Notes: generated from the sequence alone by a model not told the origin. A stretch of DNA of 64,000 nucleotides from Botrimarina mediterranea (GCF_007753265.1 NZ_CP036349.1:5142861-5206860), one strand, 5' to 3'; shown: positions 1 through 8,607, counted from the first letter of the stretch. Translations and numbers: made by a program.

Positions 1-2570
1 GCTTTCTCCAATTCGCGGTGGATCGTCTTCTCGCCCGACACGACGCGGCTCGCCGAGGTGCTCGCGCCGTACTGCTCGAGCGCTTGCTGCCCCGCGTCGA
101 TCACCGACGGCTCGGCCGACATGCCGAGGTAGTTGTAGCTGCAGAAGTTGATGTACTTCTTGCCGCCGATCGTGGTGGTGTCGTTGGTGATCCCTTCGTG
201 CTGCGTGAAGTAAGGGTTCTTCAGGCCCGAGGCGGTCGCCAGCTCCATCGTCTGTTTGAGACGGCGGTACTCGGCCGACTCGGCGAAGATGTAATCACTG
301 GCGGCCACTTCCTTCTTCGCCTTCGGCGTGGGCGATCCATTGCCGGAGACGCGATTCGCTTGGCCCGCCGGGGTTGGCGGCGGGAGGGTCGAACCTCTGC
401 TGGACTCCCCCACACGATTTCCTTCGGGGGCCGAGTCGTTTCCCTCGGGCAGATTCAGCAGCACCCGGACCTGCTTGACGACGTCGCGGCAGGTCTCCAT
501 CGAGAGGATGGCTTCTTCGTTGAAGCGGCCGCCGAACTCTTGCTCCAGCGCCGCGACGATCTCCATCCGCTCGAGCGAGTCGAGCCCCATGCCGGCGATG
601 TCGGTGTCGAGCGACAGGTTCGCGGCGCGCTCTTGGGCGACGCTGCGGACGACGGCCATGACGCGATCGACGATGCCGTCGCTCGACGCGGCGGCGCCTG
701 CGGAAGTAGCGACTTCAACCTTCGCTTGCGGCTTAGCGGGCGCCTTCACCACGGGAGCATCGTCGTGATCTCGACGGCGGCGCTCGCGGTGGACCTCGAC
801 CGAGCCATCGGTCTTGCCAACAGCGACGACTTCGAGCTCACCCGCTTCGTAGGCGATGCGGCTGGCGTGGCGCTGGATCTTGCCGCTGGAGGTCTTGGGG
901 ATTGAGTTCGGCTTGATGAGCACCACTTCGCGCGGGCTCACCTCGTGAATCTTGCCGAGCTGGCTGCGGATCGCGGCGCAGACTTCGGCGAGGTCGGCGT
1001 CGCGGTCGCGCGGCGCCTCTTGAACGATGACGAGCTGCTCGGCGCCATCGACGCCCACCGACACCGCGGCGCCCGCGCCGACCGGCAGCGATTCGTGGGC
1101 CTCTTCGACCGTGCGCTCGATGTCCTGCGGGTAATGGTTAACGCCGCGGAGGATGATGAGGTCCTTGAGGCGGCCGTTGACGAACAACTCGGGCGTCCCA
1201 TTGGCGCCAACATGGAAACAGCCGAGGTCGCCGGTGCGCATGAAGGGCCCGCGGCCGTCGGCCAGATGGGCGCCGAAGGTCTCGCGCGTCGCGTCCTCAC
1301 GGCCCCAGTATCCTTGCGCGACGCTGGGCCCACGGACCCAGATCTCGCCGACGTTGCCCGGGAGTTGTTCGGCGAGCGTCTCGGGGTCGGTGATGACGAC
1401 CTCTTGGTCGGGCGCACTGTGCCCCGAGCTGACCAACCGCACCGAACCCTCGGCGCCGGCTTCGACGGTCTCGGCGACGCCTTCGTTCATCTTGGCGGCG
1501 TCGAACGCGCGGATCGGCGGCGCGAGCCACTTGTCGCCGCCCGTGACCATCAGGGTCGCCTCGGCGAGGCCGTAGCACGGGTAGAACGCCTCGGGCCGGA
1601 AGCCGCACGGCGCGAACGCCTTGGTAAAGCGTTCGATCGTGTCGGCGCGGACGGGCTCGGCGCCGTTGAAGGCGATCTCCCACTGGCTGAGGTCGAGCGA
1701 CTTCTTCTCGTCGGCGGTGATCCGTTCGACGCAGAGGTCGTAGGCGAAGTTGGGGCCGCCGCTGATCGACGCCCCTGTGTCGGACAACGCCCGCAGCCAG
1801 CGCAGCGGCTTCTGCAGGAAGTGGGTCGGCGTCATCACGTGCGTGGGCCGGCCGAAGTAGATCGGCTGGAGGATGCCGCCGATGAGGCCCATGTCGTGGT
1901 AGAGCGGCAGCCACGTGACGCCCATGCCGTCCGGCCGGGTCTGGTAAGACCGCGAGATCAGCTGGGTGTTGTGGAGCAGGTTGCCGTGGCTGACCATCAC
2001 GCCCTTGGGCGCGCCGGTGCTGCCGGAGGTGTACTGGAGGAAGGCCAGTGTGAAGGGGTCGATCTCTGGATCGGTCCACTGAGCGGCCTCGGCCTCACCG
2101 AGCTCGCGGGTGCACTTCCACTCCAGCGCCGCGAGGTCGGGCGCGTCGGAGAAGACCGGCTCGATGCGGGCCAGGACGTCGTCGGTCGTCAGGCAGATCT
2201 GCGGCTGGCAGTCGCCGATGATCGAGCGGATGCGCTCGAGGTTGCGGTTCCGCCGCGGCGGGTAGGCGGGCACGGCGACGACGCCGGCGTAGAGGCAGCC
2301 GAAGAACGCCGCGATGAACTGCGGGCCCGACGGGTACAGCAAGAGGGCCTGCTGGCCCGCCATGCCGCGGCTCTGCAGGTAGCCGGCGATCGCCCGGGCG
2401 CGGGCGTCGAGCTGGGCGTAGGTCAGGTGCTCGCGCTGCTGCTCGCCATCGATGAGGAAGGTGAAAGCGCGCTGCTGACCCAGCGTGGTCGCCCGCTGAC
2501 GCAGCAGGCCGACGAGGTCAACGATGTCGGGCGTGAGCCCGTAGTTGTACGTAGGATCGTAGTTCGACAC
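1..2570 (-). CDS. FAAL-ACP-oxoamine synthase fusion, partial at window edge
   Basis: An open frame of about 856 codons runs from a GTG at 2570 off the left edge. Residues about 1-590 form a fatty acyl-AMP ligase: the AMP-binding loop YTSGSTGAPKG lies near residue 178, the FAAL-typical NGAEPVRADTIERF near 300 and the C-terminal SSGKIQRH near 560. Residues about 635-715 are an acyl carrier domain whose phosphopantetheine serine sits in GLDSLERMEI near 664. From about 765 the chain becomes a fold-type I PLP enzyme of the 8-amino-7-oxononanoate/serine palmitoyltransferase family (NYLGMSADPSV, STSASRVVSGEKTIHRELE) and is cut before the PLP lysine. By family knowledge, FAAL activates a free fatty acid and loads it on the ACP; a PLP oxoamine synthase would then condense the acyl chain with an amino acid. 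The product is unknown. The frame was translated through without a stop. Confidence 0.9.
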   Translation of the reverse strand, partial: MSNYDPTYNYGLTPDIVDLVGLLRQRATTLGQQRAFTFLIDGEQQREHLTYAQLDARARAIAGYLQSRGMAGQQALLLYPSGPQFIAAFFGCLYAGVVAVPAYPPRRNRNLERIRSIIGDCQPQICLTTDDVLARIEPVFSDAPDLAALEWKCTRELGEAEAAQWTDPEIDPFTLAFLQYTSGSTGAPKGVMVSHGNLLHNTQLISRSYQTRPDGMGVTWLPLYHDMGLIGGILQPIYFGRPTHVMTPTHFLQKPLRWLRALSDTGASISGGPNFAYDLCVERITADEKKSLDLSQWEIAFNGAEPVRADTIERFTKAFAPCGFRPEAFYPCYGLAEATLMVTGGDKWLAPPIRAFDAAKMNEGVAETVEAGAEGSVRLVSSGHSAPDQEVVITDPETLAEQLPGNVGEIWVRGPSVAQGYWGREDATRETFGAHLADGRGPFMRTGDLGCFHVGANGTPELFVNGRLKDLIILRGVNHYPQDIERTVEEAHESLPVGAGAAVSVGVDGAEQLVIVQEAPRDRDADLAEVCAAIRSQLGKIHEVSPREVVLIKPNSIPKTSSGKIQRHASRIAYEAGELEVVAVGKTDGSVEVHRERRRRDHDDAPVVKAPAKPQAKVEVATSAGAAASSDGIVDRVMAVVRSVAQERAANLSLDTDIAGMGLDSLERMEIVAALEQEFGGRFNEEAILSMETCRDVVKQVRVLLNLPEGNDSAPEGNRVGESSRGSTLPPPTPAGQANRVSGNGSPTPKAKKEVAASDYIFAESAEYRRLKQTMELATASGLKNPYFTQHEGITNDTTTIGGKKYINFCSYNYLGMSAEPSVIDAGQQALEQYGASTSASRVVSGEKTIHRELEK

Positions 2571-2873
2571 GGGTTTCTCTTCGTGAGGACAGGCCTTGCC
2601 CCCCGCGCCTCGCGCAGGATCGGCAGTCGCTCGGAAGCCGCATTAAACTGGATGGGTTAGGTAATATCCAGCTACCCACTACGGCAACCCGCATCCTACG
2701 GAGAGCGTGCTAGCGGCTCATCGGGAGTGAATCGTCCGTTCTTACGCCCGATCCAGCGTCATGTTTGCTGCTAGCGGTGAGAAAGCGCCGAGCCAGCCGG
2801 CGCCGCCGGAGTAACCCGCAGACGTGCCGCAGGCGGCGGCCGAGGCCTTTCCCGTCGGGTCGGCCAGGCTGCT

Positions 2874-2943
2874 TGAGCCGTCGGCGCTAGCCGCGGGTGC
2901 GCACGGGTAGCCACTTACACCCGCGGCTATCGCCGACGGCTCA
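2874..2943. repeat. PR-A palindrome, copy 1
   Basis: Imperfect palindrome with 26-bp arms: it starts TGAGCCGTCGGCGCTAGCCG and ends with the reverse complement CGGCTATCGCCGACGGCTCA, one mismatch, around a loop of about 18 bp. The same arms recur at 6713-6800 and 52738-52808. Confidence 0.85.
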
Positions 2944-2984
2944 TCAGGGGCCCACTGGGGACCAAGAAGCTGGCCGCTACTAAC

Positions 2985-3017
2985 AAAAAAAAGGGCGGGC
3001 CGTTGGCGGCCCGCCCC
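2985..3017 (-). terminator. Rho-independent terminator of the barrel gene
   Basis: On the minus strand a GC stem (GGGCGGGCC pairing with GGCCCGCCC, short loop) is followed by a run of eight T. It lies 30 bp after the stop codon of the 3048-5282 gene, the expected place for its intrinsic terminator. Confidence 0.8.
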
Positions 3018-3047
3018 TCGTGTTGTCGTCATGTCCGCTGGCGGTTC

Positions 3048-5282
3048 TTAGTGACGGAACTCGACACCAAGGTTCAGACCGTTGGTGAACAGGTCGCCCT
3101 TGCGGTCGTAGATGCCGAAGTCCGGGGCGTTCCAAGCCGTGGCGGTGCTGCCGCGGTGGATGTTGCCGACGAACTTCGCGGTGTAACCGGCTTGGAGCGA
3201 GATCGAATCCGCCAGGCGGTACTTGAGCTGAGCCCGCAGTTCGCCGATCGGCGAGAACTCGTCGAAGCGGTTGCCGTCGACGCTGGCGGTGGTCCGAGCC
3301 GTCGCCGAGCGGTTGAGGGCGCCGGGGATCGCCTCTTCGGCGAAGAGGCCGTACTGATCGACATCGACGATGTTGTAGCCGACCATGCCGCGGGCCTCGA
3401 GGCTGAAGTTCCAGGGGCCATCGACACGGGTCCAGCGAAGGCCCATCTGGGGGCCGACGATCTGGTTCTCGACGTCGGTATCGACCGAGGTGCGTCCGAG
3501 GATGCTCCCCAGGCCTTGGAAGTAGAAGTCGTCCTTGATCTGCAGGAAGCGGACGCCGTAGGTGAACCGCATGTCGTCGAACCGTCCTTGCTCCAGCTTG
3601 TGACGGGTCGAGATATCGTGCATCCGCATCAGCTCGACGCCATCGATCTCGGTCCGGTTACGGATCGTGACCTGGTCGAAGAAGATGTTGAACGTGTGGA
3701 GGTCGCCGAAGTTGTTGATGATCGCGATGATCTCACCCGGCTCGATGACGCCGTCGCCGTCGATGTCGGCGAGGACGCGGAAGGTGCCGGCCTGGCCGTT
3801 GCCGTCGAGGTCGTCGGCCAGACGCGTGTCGAGGTCGCCCGTGCCGTCGCCCTCGCCGTCGCCTTCCTCGACTTCCAGGACAATTCCCGCCAAGGCCGTA
3901 TTGAAGGCGGCCAGGGCTTGTGACACCGCGGCGATTTCGGCATCGAGTTGGTTCGGCGGCACCATCCCGGCGTTGGCGTTGGCCAGCGCGTTCTGAGCGG
4001 CTTGCAGGGTAGCGACCGTGTTGAACACGTTAGCGGCCAAGAGATCGAGTACTTCGTTCTCCTCGTCTTCAAGCCCGTTAATGATCGTCTGGGTTTGGTT
4101 GACGTCAGCCAGAATGATATTGATTTGCTGCTGGAGGATGGTCTCGTTTGGGTCCACGGTCGGCGGGTCGCTGGCCTGCAGATTGTAGGTGCTGATTGCC
4201 GTGAGGGCGTCCTGGACGTTGACCACCGTAAAGCCGGGGTTGCCCGTGATGTCGAACGGCGAGGTGTCGTCCTCGAAGGCGCCGTAGTTGCCGATGTACA
4301 TGATCGGGCCGGTCTGGGTGCCACCAGCGGCGCCGGACGAGTTGTTGAAGTAGTCGCGATAACCGTTCAGGAAGTCGGGGGTAGGCAGGTTGAAGTTGAC
4401 CGCAACGCTGCCGAAGCCCAGGGCGAAGAGGTCGTTGGTCGGGCCGTCGCCGTCGCCCTCGCCGTCGCCGTCGTCGTCCTCGAGGTCGCCGAGGTAGTAC
4501 GGGTCCGGACCGTAGACGGCCGTGCCCGATTGGCTGGTGTACGGAGAGGCTTCGCCGGCGCCCCAGGTGCCACCGGCGTTCGACTCGGGCCCGTCGAGGA
4601 TTTCGACCATCCAGCCCTGTTCGCCGTCGCTGTAGCCGAACGAGTACCGCTCACCCCAAGCCCAACCGGCGTCAGGCATCGCGTCGCGGATGCTGTTACG
4701 GACTTGGTAGGGAGTGGGCTCACCGCCGACACGGACCGTGAGGTTGTTCGCGATATTGGCGGCGTCGGTATTGAAGGCCGTGATCGCGGCGCTGAGGTCG
4801 GCCACCGTTGTGAAGGTCGAGGTGTCGAACGGCGACTTGATATCGTCGGTCAGCGAGTCGGTGCCCCTGGTGTTCGCGATCACGAACTGGACGCCGGTGT
4901 AGCTGAGGTTCTCCGACAAGCTGTCGATGAAGTCGAGAGACTCGATCTGCTGCAACGCGCTGAGCGCCAGGTCGTTGCTGGGGGCGCGGTAGATCCGCTC
5001 GCTGTCGACCGTCTTGCCTTCCTGGCCGATCTCGACTCGCGGATTGTTCGTCGCCCAGTAGAGCTTGTCGATTGTGGCGAACCACCCCGCGGTGCGGTGC
5101 GGCATTTGGCCGTCGATGTCGAGTTCGACGGGCTCGAACCAACGGAGGTCGTTGTGTTCGACAATCGCCTTAGCCCCATAGGCGCCACCCTGGGCCCAGG
5201 TCGTAGCGGTTGGCGTCATGGCGCCACACAGGGCGGCGGCCAGCAGGCATTTACGCGAGGCGGACATCGGCTTCCTCAGCAC
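3048..5282 (-). CDS. BBP7-like outer-membrane beta-barrel protein
   Basis: 744 residues if started at 5282 (MLRKPMSASRK); a second ATG at 5267 (MSASRK) is equally possible. A signal peptide ending near TTWA-QGG is visible. The N-terminal motif (WFATIDKLYWATNNPRVEIG) and C-terminal barrel strands ending in LNLGVEFRH resemble the planctomycete BBP7/Lpg1974-like outer-membrane family. The middle is unusual: two Gly-Asp-Glu-rich runs (GDGEGDGDG near 275, GDGEGDGTG near 473), an Ala/Asn/Gln-rich probable helical stretch between them, and a calcium-loop-like DIDGDGVIEPGEI near 505. It likely sits in the outer membrane with an extracellular or periplasmic insert. Role unknown. A strong terminator follows the gene and no partner gene adjoins it. 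Confidence 0.75.
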   Translation of the reverse strand: MLRKPMSASRKCLLAAALCGAMTPTATTWAQGGAYGAKAIVEHNDLRWFEPVELDIDGQMPHRTAGWFATIDKLYWATNNPRVEIGQEGKTVDSERIYRAPSNDLALSALQQIESLDFIDSLSENLSYTGVQFVIANTRGTDSLTDDIKSPFDTSTFTTVADLSAAITAFNTDAANIANNLTVRVGGEPTPYQVRNSIRDAMPDAGWAWGERYSFGYSDGEQGWMVEILDGPESNAGGTWGAGEASPYTSQSGTAVYGPDPYYLGDLEDDDGDGEGDGDGPTNDLFALGFGSVAVNFNLPTPDFLNGYRDYFNNSSGAAGGTQTGPIMYIGNYGAFEDDTSPFDITGNPGFTVVNVQDALTAISTYNLQASDPPTVDPNETILQQQINIILADVNQTQTIINGLEDEENEVLDLLAANVFNTVATLQAAQNALANANAGMVPPNQLDAEIAAVSQALAAFNTALAGIVLEVEEGDGEGDGTGDLDTRLADDLDGNGQAGTFRVLADIDGDGVIEPGEIIAIINNFGDLHTFNIFFDQVTIRNRTEIDGVELMRMHDISTRHKLEQGRFDDMRFTYGVRFLQIKDDFYFQGLGSILGRTSVDTDVENQIVGPQMGLRWTRVDGPWNFSLEARGMVGYNIVDVDQYGLFAEEAIPGALNRSATARTTASVDGNRFDEFSPIGELRAQLKYRLADSISLQAGYTAKFVGNIHRGSTATAWNAPDFGIYDRKGDLFTNGLNLGVEFRH

Positions 5283-5699
5283 GGGCTATTTCGCTCGGAT
5301 GATCGCGAAGAGGGCGGGCGCGTCGCACTTGCGCGGCAGCGCCCGGTTCGGTCTGTGCTATTCGTATCGGTGAGGCCGGTCGCAACAGTTGAGGGGCAGT
5401 GGCAAACCTTGCCGGTTTTTTCGGTCGTACAGGCTGGCGCCGCTAGCGGCGCCATGAGTCATCGGCGCTAGCGCGGGTGGCAGCAGAGGAGGGGCTGAGG
5501 GGCTGAGGTTCTAAGGGGCTGAGGGAAAGACACGGGGGCCGCCTGCGCGGCCCCTTAGCCCCTTAGATCCTCAGCCCCTCGTCCCACCGGCCCGAGGGCC
5601 GACGGCTCACCCGGTCGTACTTTCCCGCTACCCCGTGGCCCTGAGGGTGGTAGAAATGGAGGTAGCCCCCTGCTCTTACTTGCCCCTTGAGGCCCTGCC
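5283..5699. other. Divergent intergenic region with palindromes
   Basis: Separates the minus-strand barrel gene from the plus-strand TraB/TIKI gene, so it should hold both promoters; I could not fix a convincing -35/-10 pair. It contains an 18-bp perfect palindrome (GGCGCCGCTAGCGGCGCC, 5436-5453), a PR-A fragment at 5456-5480 and a full PR-D palindrome. Confidence 0.6.
5488..5584. repeat. PR-D palindrome, copy 1
   Basis: Left arm is G-rich (GAGGGGCTGAGGGGCTGAGG), right arm C-rich (CCCCTTAGCCCCTTAG then CTCAGCCCCTC). Related blocks are at 7651-7745, 8606-8702, 23655-23685 and 60757-60805. Confidence 0.75.
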
Positions 5700-6623
5700 G
5701 TGTTTATCCGCCGTCCGGGACGTTTTCTGCCGCTGTTGCTCTCCTTGGCGGCGGCTGCGCCGGTTTGGGGTCAGAAGCAGGCGGCGACCGCCGAGGCCCC
5801 CGCTAAGCCGCAAGCGGCGGGTGGGGATGACGAGTGGGTGCGGTCGCTAACGGACAAGGACGGCAGCGTTACGGCTCTTCAGACGGCGATTGGCCGCTAT
5901 GAGGGGACGCCCCCCGGCGCCGCCGGGCCGGTGCGAGTGGACCTTGTGGGCGCCATCCATGTCGGCGACCGGGCCTATTACCGCGACCTCAACAAGCGGT
6001 TCGAGGGTTACGACGCGGTGCTCTTCGAGCTGGTCGCGCCGGAGGGGACCGTCGTCCCCAAGGGGGGCCGGGTCGGCAGCGACAACCCGCTCGGGGCCAT
6101 GCAAAACGGCATGAAGGGGCTGCTGGACTTAGAACATCAATTGGAGATCGTCGACTACACCCGGCCCAACTTCGTCCATGCGGACATGTCGCCCGAGCAG
6201 CTGTTCTCCACGATGGAGGCCCGCGACGAGGGGTTCTTGAAGCTCTACTTCCGGATGATGGGCCAGGGGATCGCCGAGCAGACGAAGACCGCCTCGAAGG
6301 GTGAGTCGGCCGAGTTCGACCTGATGAAGGCGATGTTCTCGAAGGACCGTCCCCGGAGGATGAAGATGGCCCTCGCCGGGCAGCTGACCCAGCTGGACGG
6401 GCTGCTTACCAGCTTCGGCGGCGAGAAGGGGACCACCCTGATCCACGAGCGGAACCGCACCGCCCTGGACGTGCTCGACCGCGAAGTCGCCGCCGGGAAG
6501 AAGTCGTTCGCCGTCTTCTATGGCGCCGGGCACCTGACCGACATGGACAAGCATCTCCGCGAGCGCTTCGGCCTGCGGCAGACCGGCAAGCAATGGGTGA
6601 CGGCTTGGGACTTGGCCGAGTAG
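5700..6623 (+). CDS. TraB/TIKI (GumN-like) family protein
   Basis: 307 residues from a GTG start at 5700, with a signal peptide ending near PVWG-QKQ, so probably periplasmic. The first conserved motif of the TraB/TIKI superfamily is visible as DLVGAIHVGDRAYY, followed by YDAVLFELVAPEG carrying the conserved Glu, and later by IHERNRTALD and FAVFYGAGHLTDMD. Members of this superfamily include the metal-dependent TIKI proteases, and the conserved His and Glu residues fit that fold; activity here is inferred. The N-terminus is Ala-rich. The gene stands alone between repeat-bearing spacers. Confidence 0.8.
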   Translation: MFIRRPGRFLPLLLSLAAAAPVWGQKQAATAEAPAKPQAAGGDDEWVRSLTDKDGSVTALQTAIGRYEGTPPGAAGPVRVDLVGAIHVGDRAYYRDLNKRFEGYDAVLFELVAPEGTVVPKGGRVGSDNPLGAMQNGMKGLLDLEHQLEIVDYTRPNFVHADMSPEQLFSTMEARDEGFLKLYFRMMGQGIAEQTKTASKGESAEFDLMKAMFSKDRPRRMKMALAGQLTQLDGLLTSFGGEKGTTLIHERNRTALDVLDREVAAGKKSFAVFYGAGHLTDMDKHLRERFGLRQTGKQWVTAWDLAE

Positions 6624-6641
6624 GGGGCATCACGGGGGTCT

Positions 6642-6705
6642 CGGCCGCGGGCGGTAGCCAGCGGCCGCATCCCACCTCCGGCCGCTGGCTGGCGCCCGCG
6701 GCTAA
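6642..6705. repeat. Imperfect palindrome after the TraB/TIKI gene
   Basis: Arms GCCGCGGGCGGTAGCCAGCG and CGCTGGCTGGCGCCCGCGGC pair with few mismatches around a short loop. It lies directly left of PR-A copy 2 and could act as a transcript-end hairpin. Confidence 0.6.
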
Positions 6706-6712
6706 GGCCGTG

Positions 6713-6801
6713 TGAGCCGTCAGCGCTAGCCGCAGGTGGCGCCGCCGTTGGACTCTTGAGCAACTGGCCACTTCCACCCGCGGCTAGCGCCGACGGCTCA
6801 C
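6713..6801. repeat. PR-A palindrome, copy 2
   Basis: Arms TGAGCCGTCAGCGCTAGCCG and CGGCTAGCGCCGACGGCTCA pair over 27 bp with two mismatches; the loop is longer than in the other copies. It sits between the TraB/TIKI gene and the small basic ORF. Confidence 0.85.
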
Positions 6802-6844
6802 GTAGAAACATGCGGTTGAGAGGCCTCGCCCTGGCCGAATGTGT

Positions 6845-6853
6845 CTGGTAGAT
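6845..6853 (+). promoter_or_regulatory. Possible extended -10 element
   Basis: TGGTAGATT fits the extended -10 form TGnTAnnnT and lies about 50 bp upstream of the small basic ORF. No good -35 hexamer is at 17 bp; TTGAGA at 6816 is too far away. Prediction from sequence only. Confidence 0.3.
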
Positions 6854-6901
6854 TACGGGGCTCCCCTATTTACCCAGCTAGCTACCTCCAAGGAACCAGC
6901 G

Positions 6902-7000
6902 ATGGCCAAGCCCAATCGCAAAGTGAAGAAGGCCAACCACGGCGCCCGCCCGGCTTGCAGCCGTCCGCGCAAGTCGCGTCGCCAGAAGGTGAAAACCTGA
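6902..7000 (+). CDS. 32-residue Lys/Arg-rich small protein
   Basis: ATG at 6902, stop TGA at 6998-7000. The product begins MAKPNRKVKKANHGARP and ends RRQKVKT; 14 of 32 residues are Lys or Arg. An AAGGA ribosome site lies eight bases before the ATG, the best Shine-Dalgarno in this part of the window. Its composition is like that of very small ribosome-associated proteins such as Thx, but I see no clear homology, and a role at the ribosome or on nucleic acid is a guess. It is 134 bp upstream of the FabZ-like gene and may share its transcript. Confidence 0.7.
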   Translation: MAKPNRKVKKANHGARPACSRPRKSRRQKVKT

Positions 7001-7134
7001 TAGCGGGTCGTAACCACGCCGTTGCGTCGCTTTGACCTGAATCTGGGGTGTTTGCCGCCCCGCTCGACGGATCGCCCCTTGGCGGTTCGTTTCGCTTTTG
7101 CTTGCGTCCCCCATCCCTCGGATCGGAGGCCCCC

Positions 7135-7647
7135 GTGCCGGCCAAGGACCCGATACTCGACCCGAACTCGCTCGACTTCAGCCAGCAGGTCGCTGGCATC
7201 GAAGAGATCCGTCGTTTGATCCCTCAACGCGGCGCGATTGAGCAGCTGACGGCGGTCGTTTACGAGTGCCTCGAAACGAACACGGTCGCGGGCTACAAGG
7301 ACATCACCGAGGACGAGTTCTGGGTCCCCGGGCACATGCCCGGCATGCCGCTGATGCCCGGTGTCATTATGTGCGAGGCGGCGGCGCAGCTGGCGTCGTA
7401 CTTCACGCAGCGGTACGACCTCTTGGGCTGCGAGATGGTCGGCTTCGGCGGGCTCGACGAGGTCCGCTTCCGCGGTACCGTCGTGCCGGGTGACCGACTC
7501 GTGATCGCCAACCAGCTGATCCAGGCCCGCAAGGGACGCATGATCCGCAGCCGCTTCGAGTGCTTCGTGAAGGGCGGCCTCGTCTGCGAGGGCCAGCTGA
7601 TCGGCATCCCGATCCCGGTCGAAGCCCTCCGCGCTGCGGGGTTGTAG
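7135..7647 (+). CDS. FabZ-like beta-hydroxyacyl-ACP dehydratase
   Basis: 170 residues from the GTG at 7135, chosen because a GGAGG site ends six bases upstream; the frame stays open further upstream, but that stretch is low-complexity. The hot-dog fold dehydratase signature is clear: GHMPGMPLMPGVIMCEAAAQ contains the catalytic His and the helix Glu found in FabZ (usually HFPG-P--PGV---E). The GFGGLDEVRFRGTVVPGDRL segment matches the following core strands. It would dehydrate 3-hydroxyacyl-ACP in fatty acid synthesis. The N-terminus (PNSLDFSQQVAGIEEIRRLIPQR) lacks the usual PHRYP loop, so a specialised member of the family is possible. Confidence 0.85.
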   Translation: MPAKDPILDPNSLDFSQQVAGIEEIRRLIPQRGAIEQLTAVVYECLETNTVAGYKDITEDEFWVPGHMPGMPLMPGVIMCEAAAQLASYFTQRYDLLGCEMVGFGGLDEVRFRGTVVPGDRLVIANQLIQARKGRMIRSRFECFVKGGLVCEGQLIGIPIPVEALRAAGL

Positions 7648-7650
7648 GAA

Positions 7651-7745
7651 AGGGTTAGGAGTTGAGGGGCTAAGCGGCTGAGGGAAGACGGAGGAACGCC
7701 TGCGCGTTCCCTTAGCCCCTCATCCCCTTAGCCCCTCGCCCCTCC
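7651..7745. repeat. PR-D palindrome, copy 2
   Basis: G-rich arm GAGTTGAGGGGCTAAGCGGC against C-rich arm CCCTTAGCCCCTCATCCCCT, with an inner GGAACGCC-TGC-GCGTTCC hairpin. It begins four bases after the FabZ-like stop codon. Confidence 0.75.
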
Positions 7746-7824
7746 GCACAAGCGGTTTGCGGTTAGCATACAGACACCGCCCTGCCCCAGCGTTGAATCG
7801 CCTCCGTCCCGCCGTAGGCCCCGC

Positions 7825-8607
7825 ATGCTCTTTCCGCTCTACGACCGCAACCCGCACGCCCGGCTGCCGATCGTCACGATCGCGCTGATCGTGGCCAACG
7901 TGTTCTGCTTCTGGGTGTCGGTCCAGAACGGGCCCGAGGGATTCGTCCGCGCGGTCTACGAGCGTGGCTTCGTGCCGCAGCGGCTAACGCGGCTCGACGA
8001 CCCGGCGCCGGTCATTTCGCAGAACCAGATGCCGGGAAACCAGGTGCTCGTCGTGCAGCTCTCGACGAAGGCCGAAGAGGTTTACCCGACGCTGCTGACG
8101 ATGATGTTCATGCATGGCGGCATCCTGCACCTGCTCTCGAACATGTGGATGCTGTGGGTCTTCGGCGACAACGTCGAGGACCGGCTCGGGCGGTTCGTCT
8201 ACCCGTTTTTCTACATCGTCGGCGGCTTGCTGGGGACGCTCGCGCAGTGGGCGATCGACCCGATGAGCACGCAGCCGGTCATCGGCGCGTCGGGCGCGGT
8301 GGCGGCGGTGCTCGGCGCTTACGCGATCACCTTCCCAACAGCGAAAGTGCGGACGCTGATCTTCATCGGCATCCCGCTCCTGTTCGACCTGCCGGCACTG
8401 GTCGTGCTCGGCGGTTGGTTCTTGATCCAGATGCTGATGGGCGTCGAGGGCCTCGGCGCCCCGGCCGACGTGAACGCGTCGGTCGCCTTCTGGGCGCACA
8501 TCGGCGGCTTCGTCGCCGGCCTGGTGCTGATGCCGCTGCTGACGATCGGCGCCCATCCCCCCGACAAAGACTGGCGGACCGAGAGCCGCGAGATGTTTGA
8601 TTTTTAG
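7825..8607 (+). CDS. Rhomboid family intramembrane serine protease
   Basis: 260 residues with six or more hydrophobic segments. The rhomboid signatures are in order: HLLSNMWMLW (oxyanion-side His/Asn) near residue 101, the nucleophile motif IGASGAVAAVLGAY near 153, and AFWAHIGGF near 221 carrying the catalytic His. It is expected to cut transmembrane substrates within the inner membrane. The stop codon TAG is the first part of a PR-D palindrome. Confidence 0.92.
   Translation: MLFPLYDRNPHARLPIVTIALIVANVFCFWVSVQNGPEGFVRAVYERGFVPQRLTRLDDPAPVISQNQMPGNQVLVVQLSTKAEEVYPTLLTMMFMHGGILHLLSNMWMLWVFGDNVEDRLGRFVYPFFYIVGGLLGTLAQWAIDPMSTQPVIGASGAVAAVLGAYAITFPTAKVRTLIFIGIPLLFDLPALVVLGGWFLIQMLMGVEGLGAPADVNASVAFWAHIGGFVAGLVLMPLLTIGAHPPDKDWRTESREMFDF

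Larger units (their letters stand above)
2571..3047. other. Intergenic region with palindrome and terminator
   Basis: No convincing gene. It should hold the promoter of the minus-strand FAAL fusion on its left side. It also carries a PR-A palindrome (2874-2943), a GC-rich stretch full of GCCGCC and CGGCGG blocks at 2780-2870, and the terminator of the barrel gene at 2985-3017. Open frames here fall on the palindrome and look spurious. Confidence 0.6.

Noticed and set aside
945..2660. 571-codon plus-strand open frame
   Set aside because: It lies opposite the FAAL fusion, has no recognisable domain and is Arg/Ala/Val/Asp-rich as expected for the antisense of GC-rich coding DNA.
2742..3032. 96-codon minus-strand frame
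   Set aside because: It spans a PR-A palindrome and the terminator, so it cannot be a sensible gene.
3948..5471. 507-codon plus-strand open frame
   Set aside because: Opposite the barrel gene, no signal peptide or motif, typical antisense composition.
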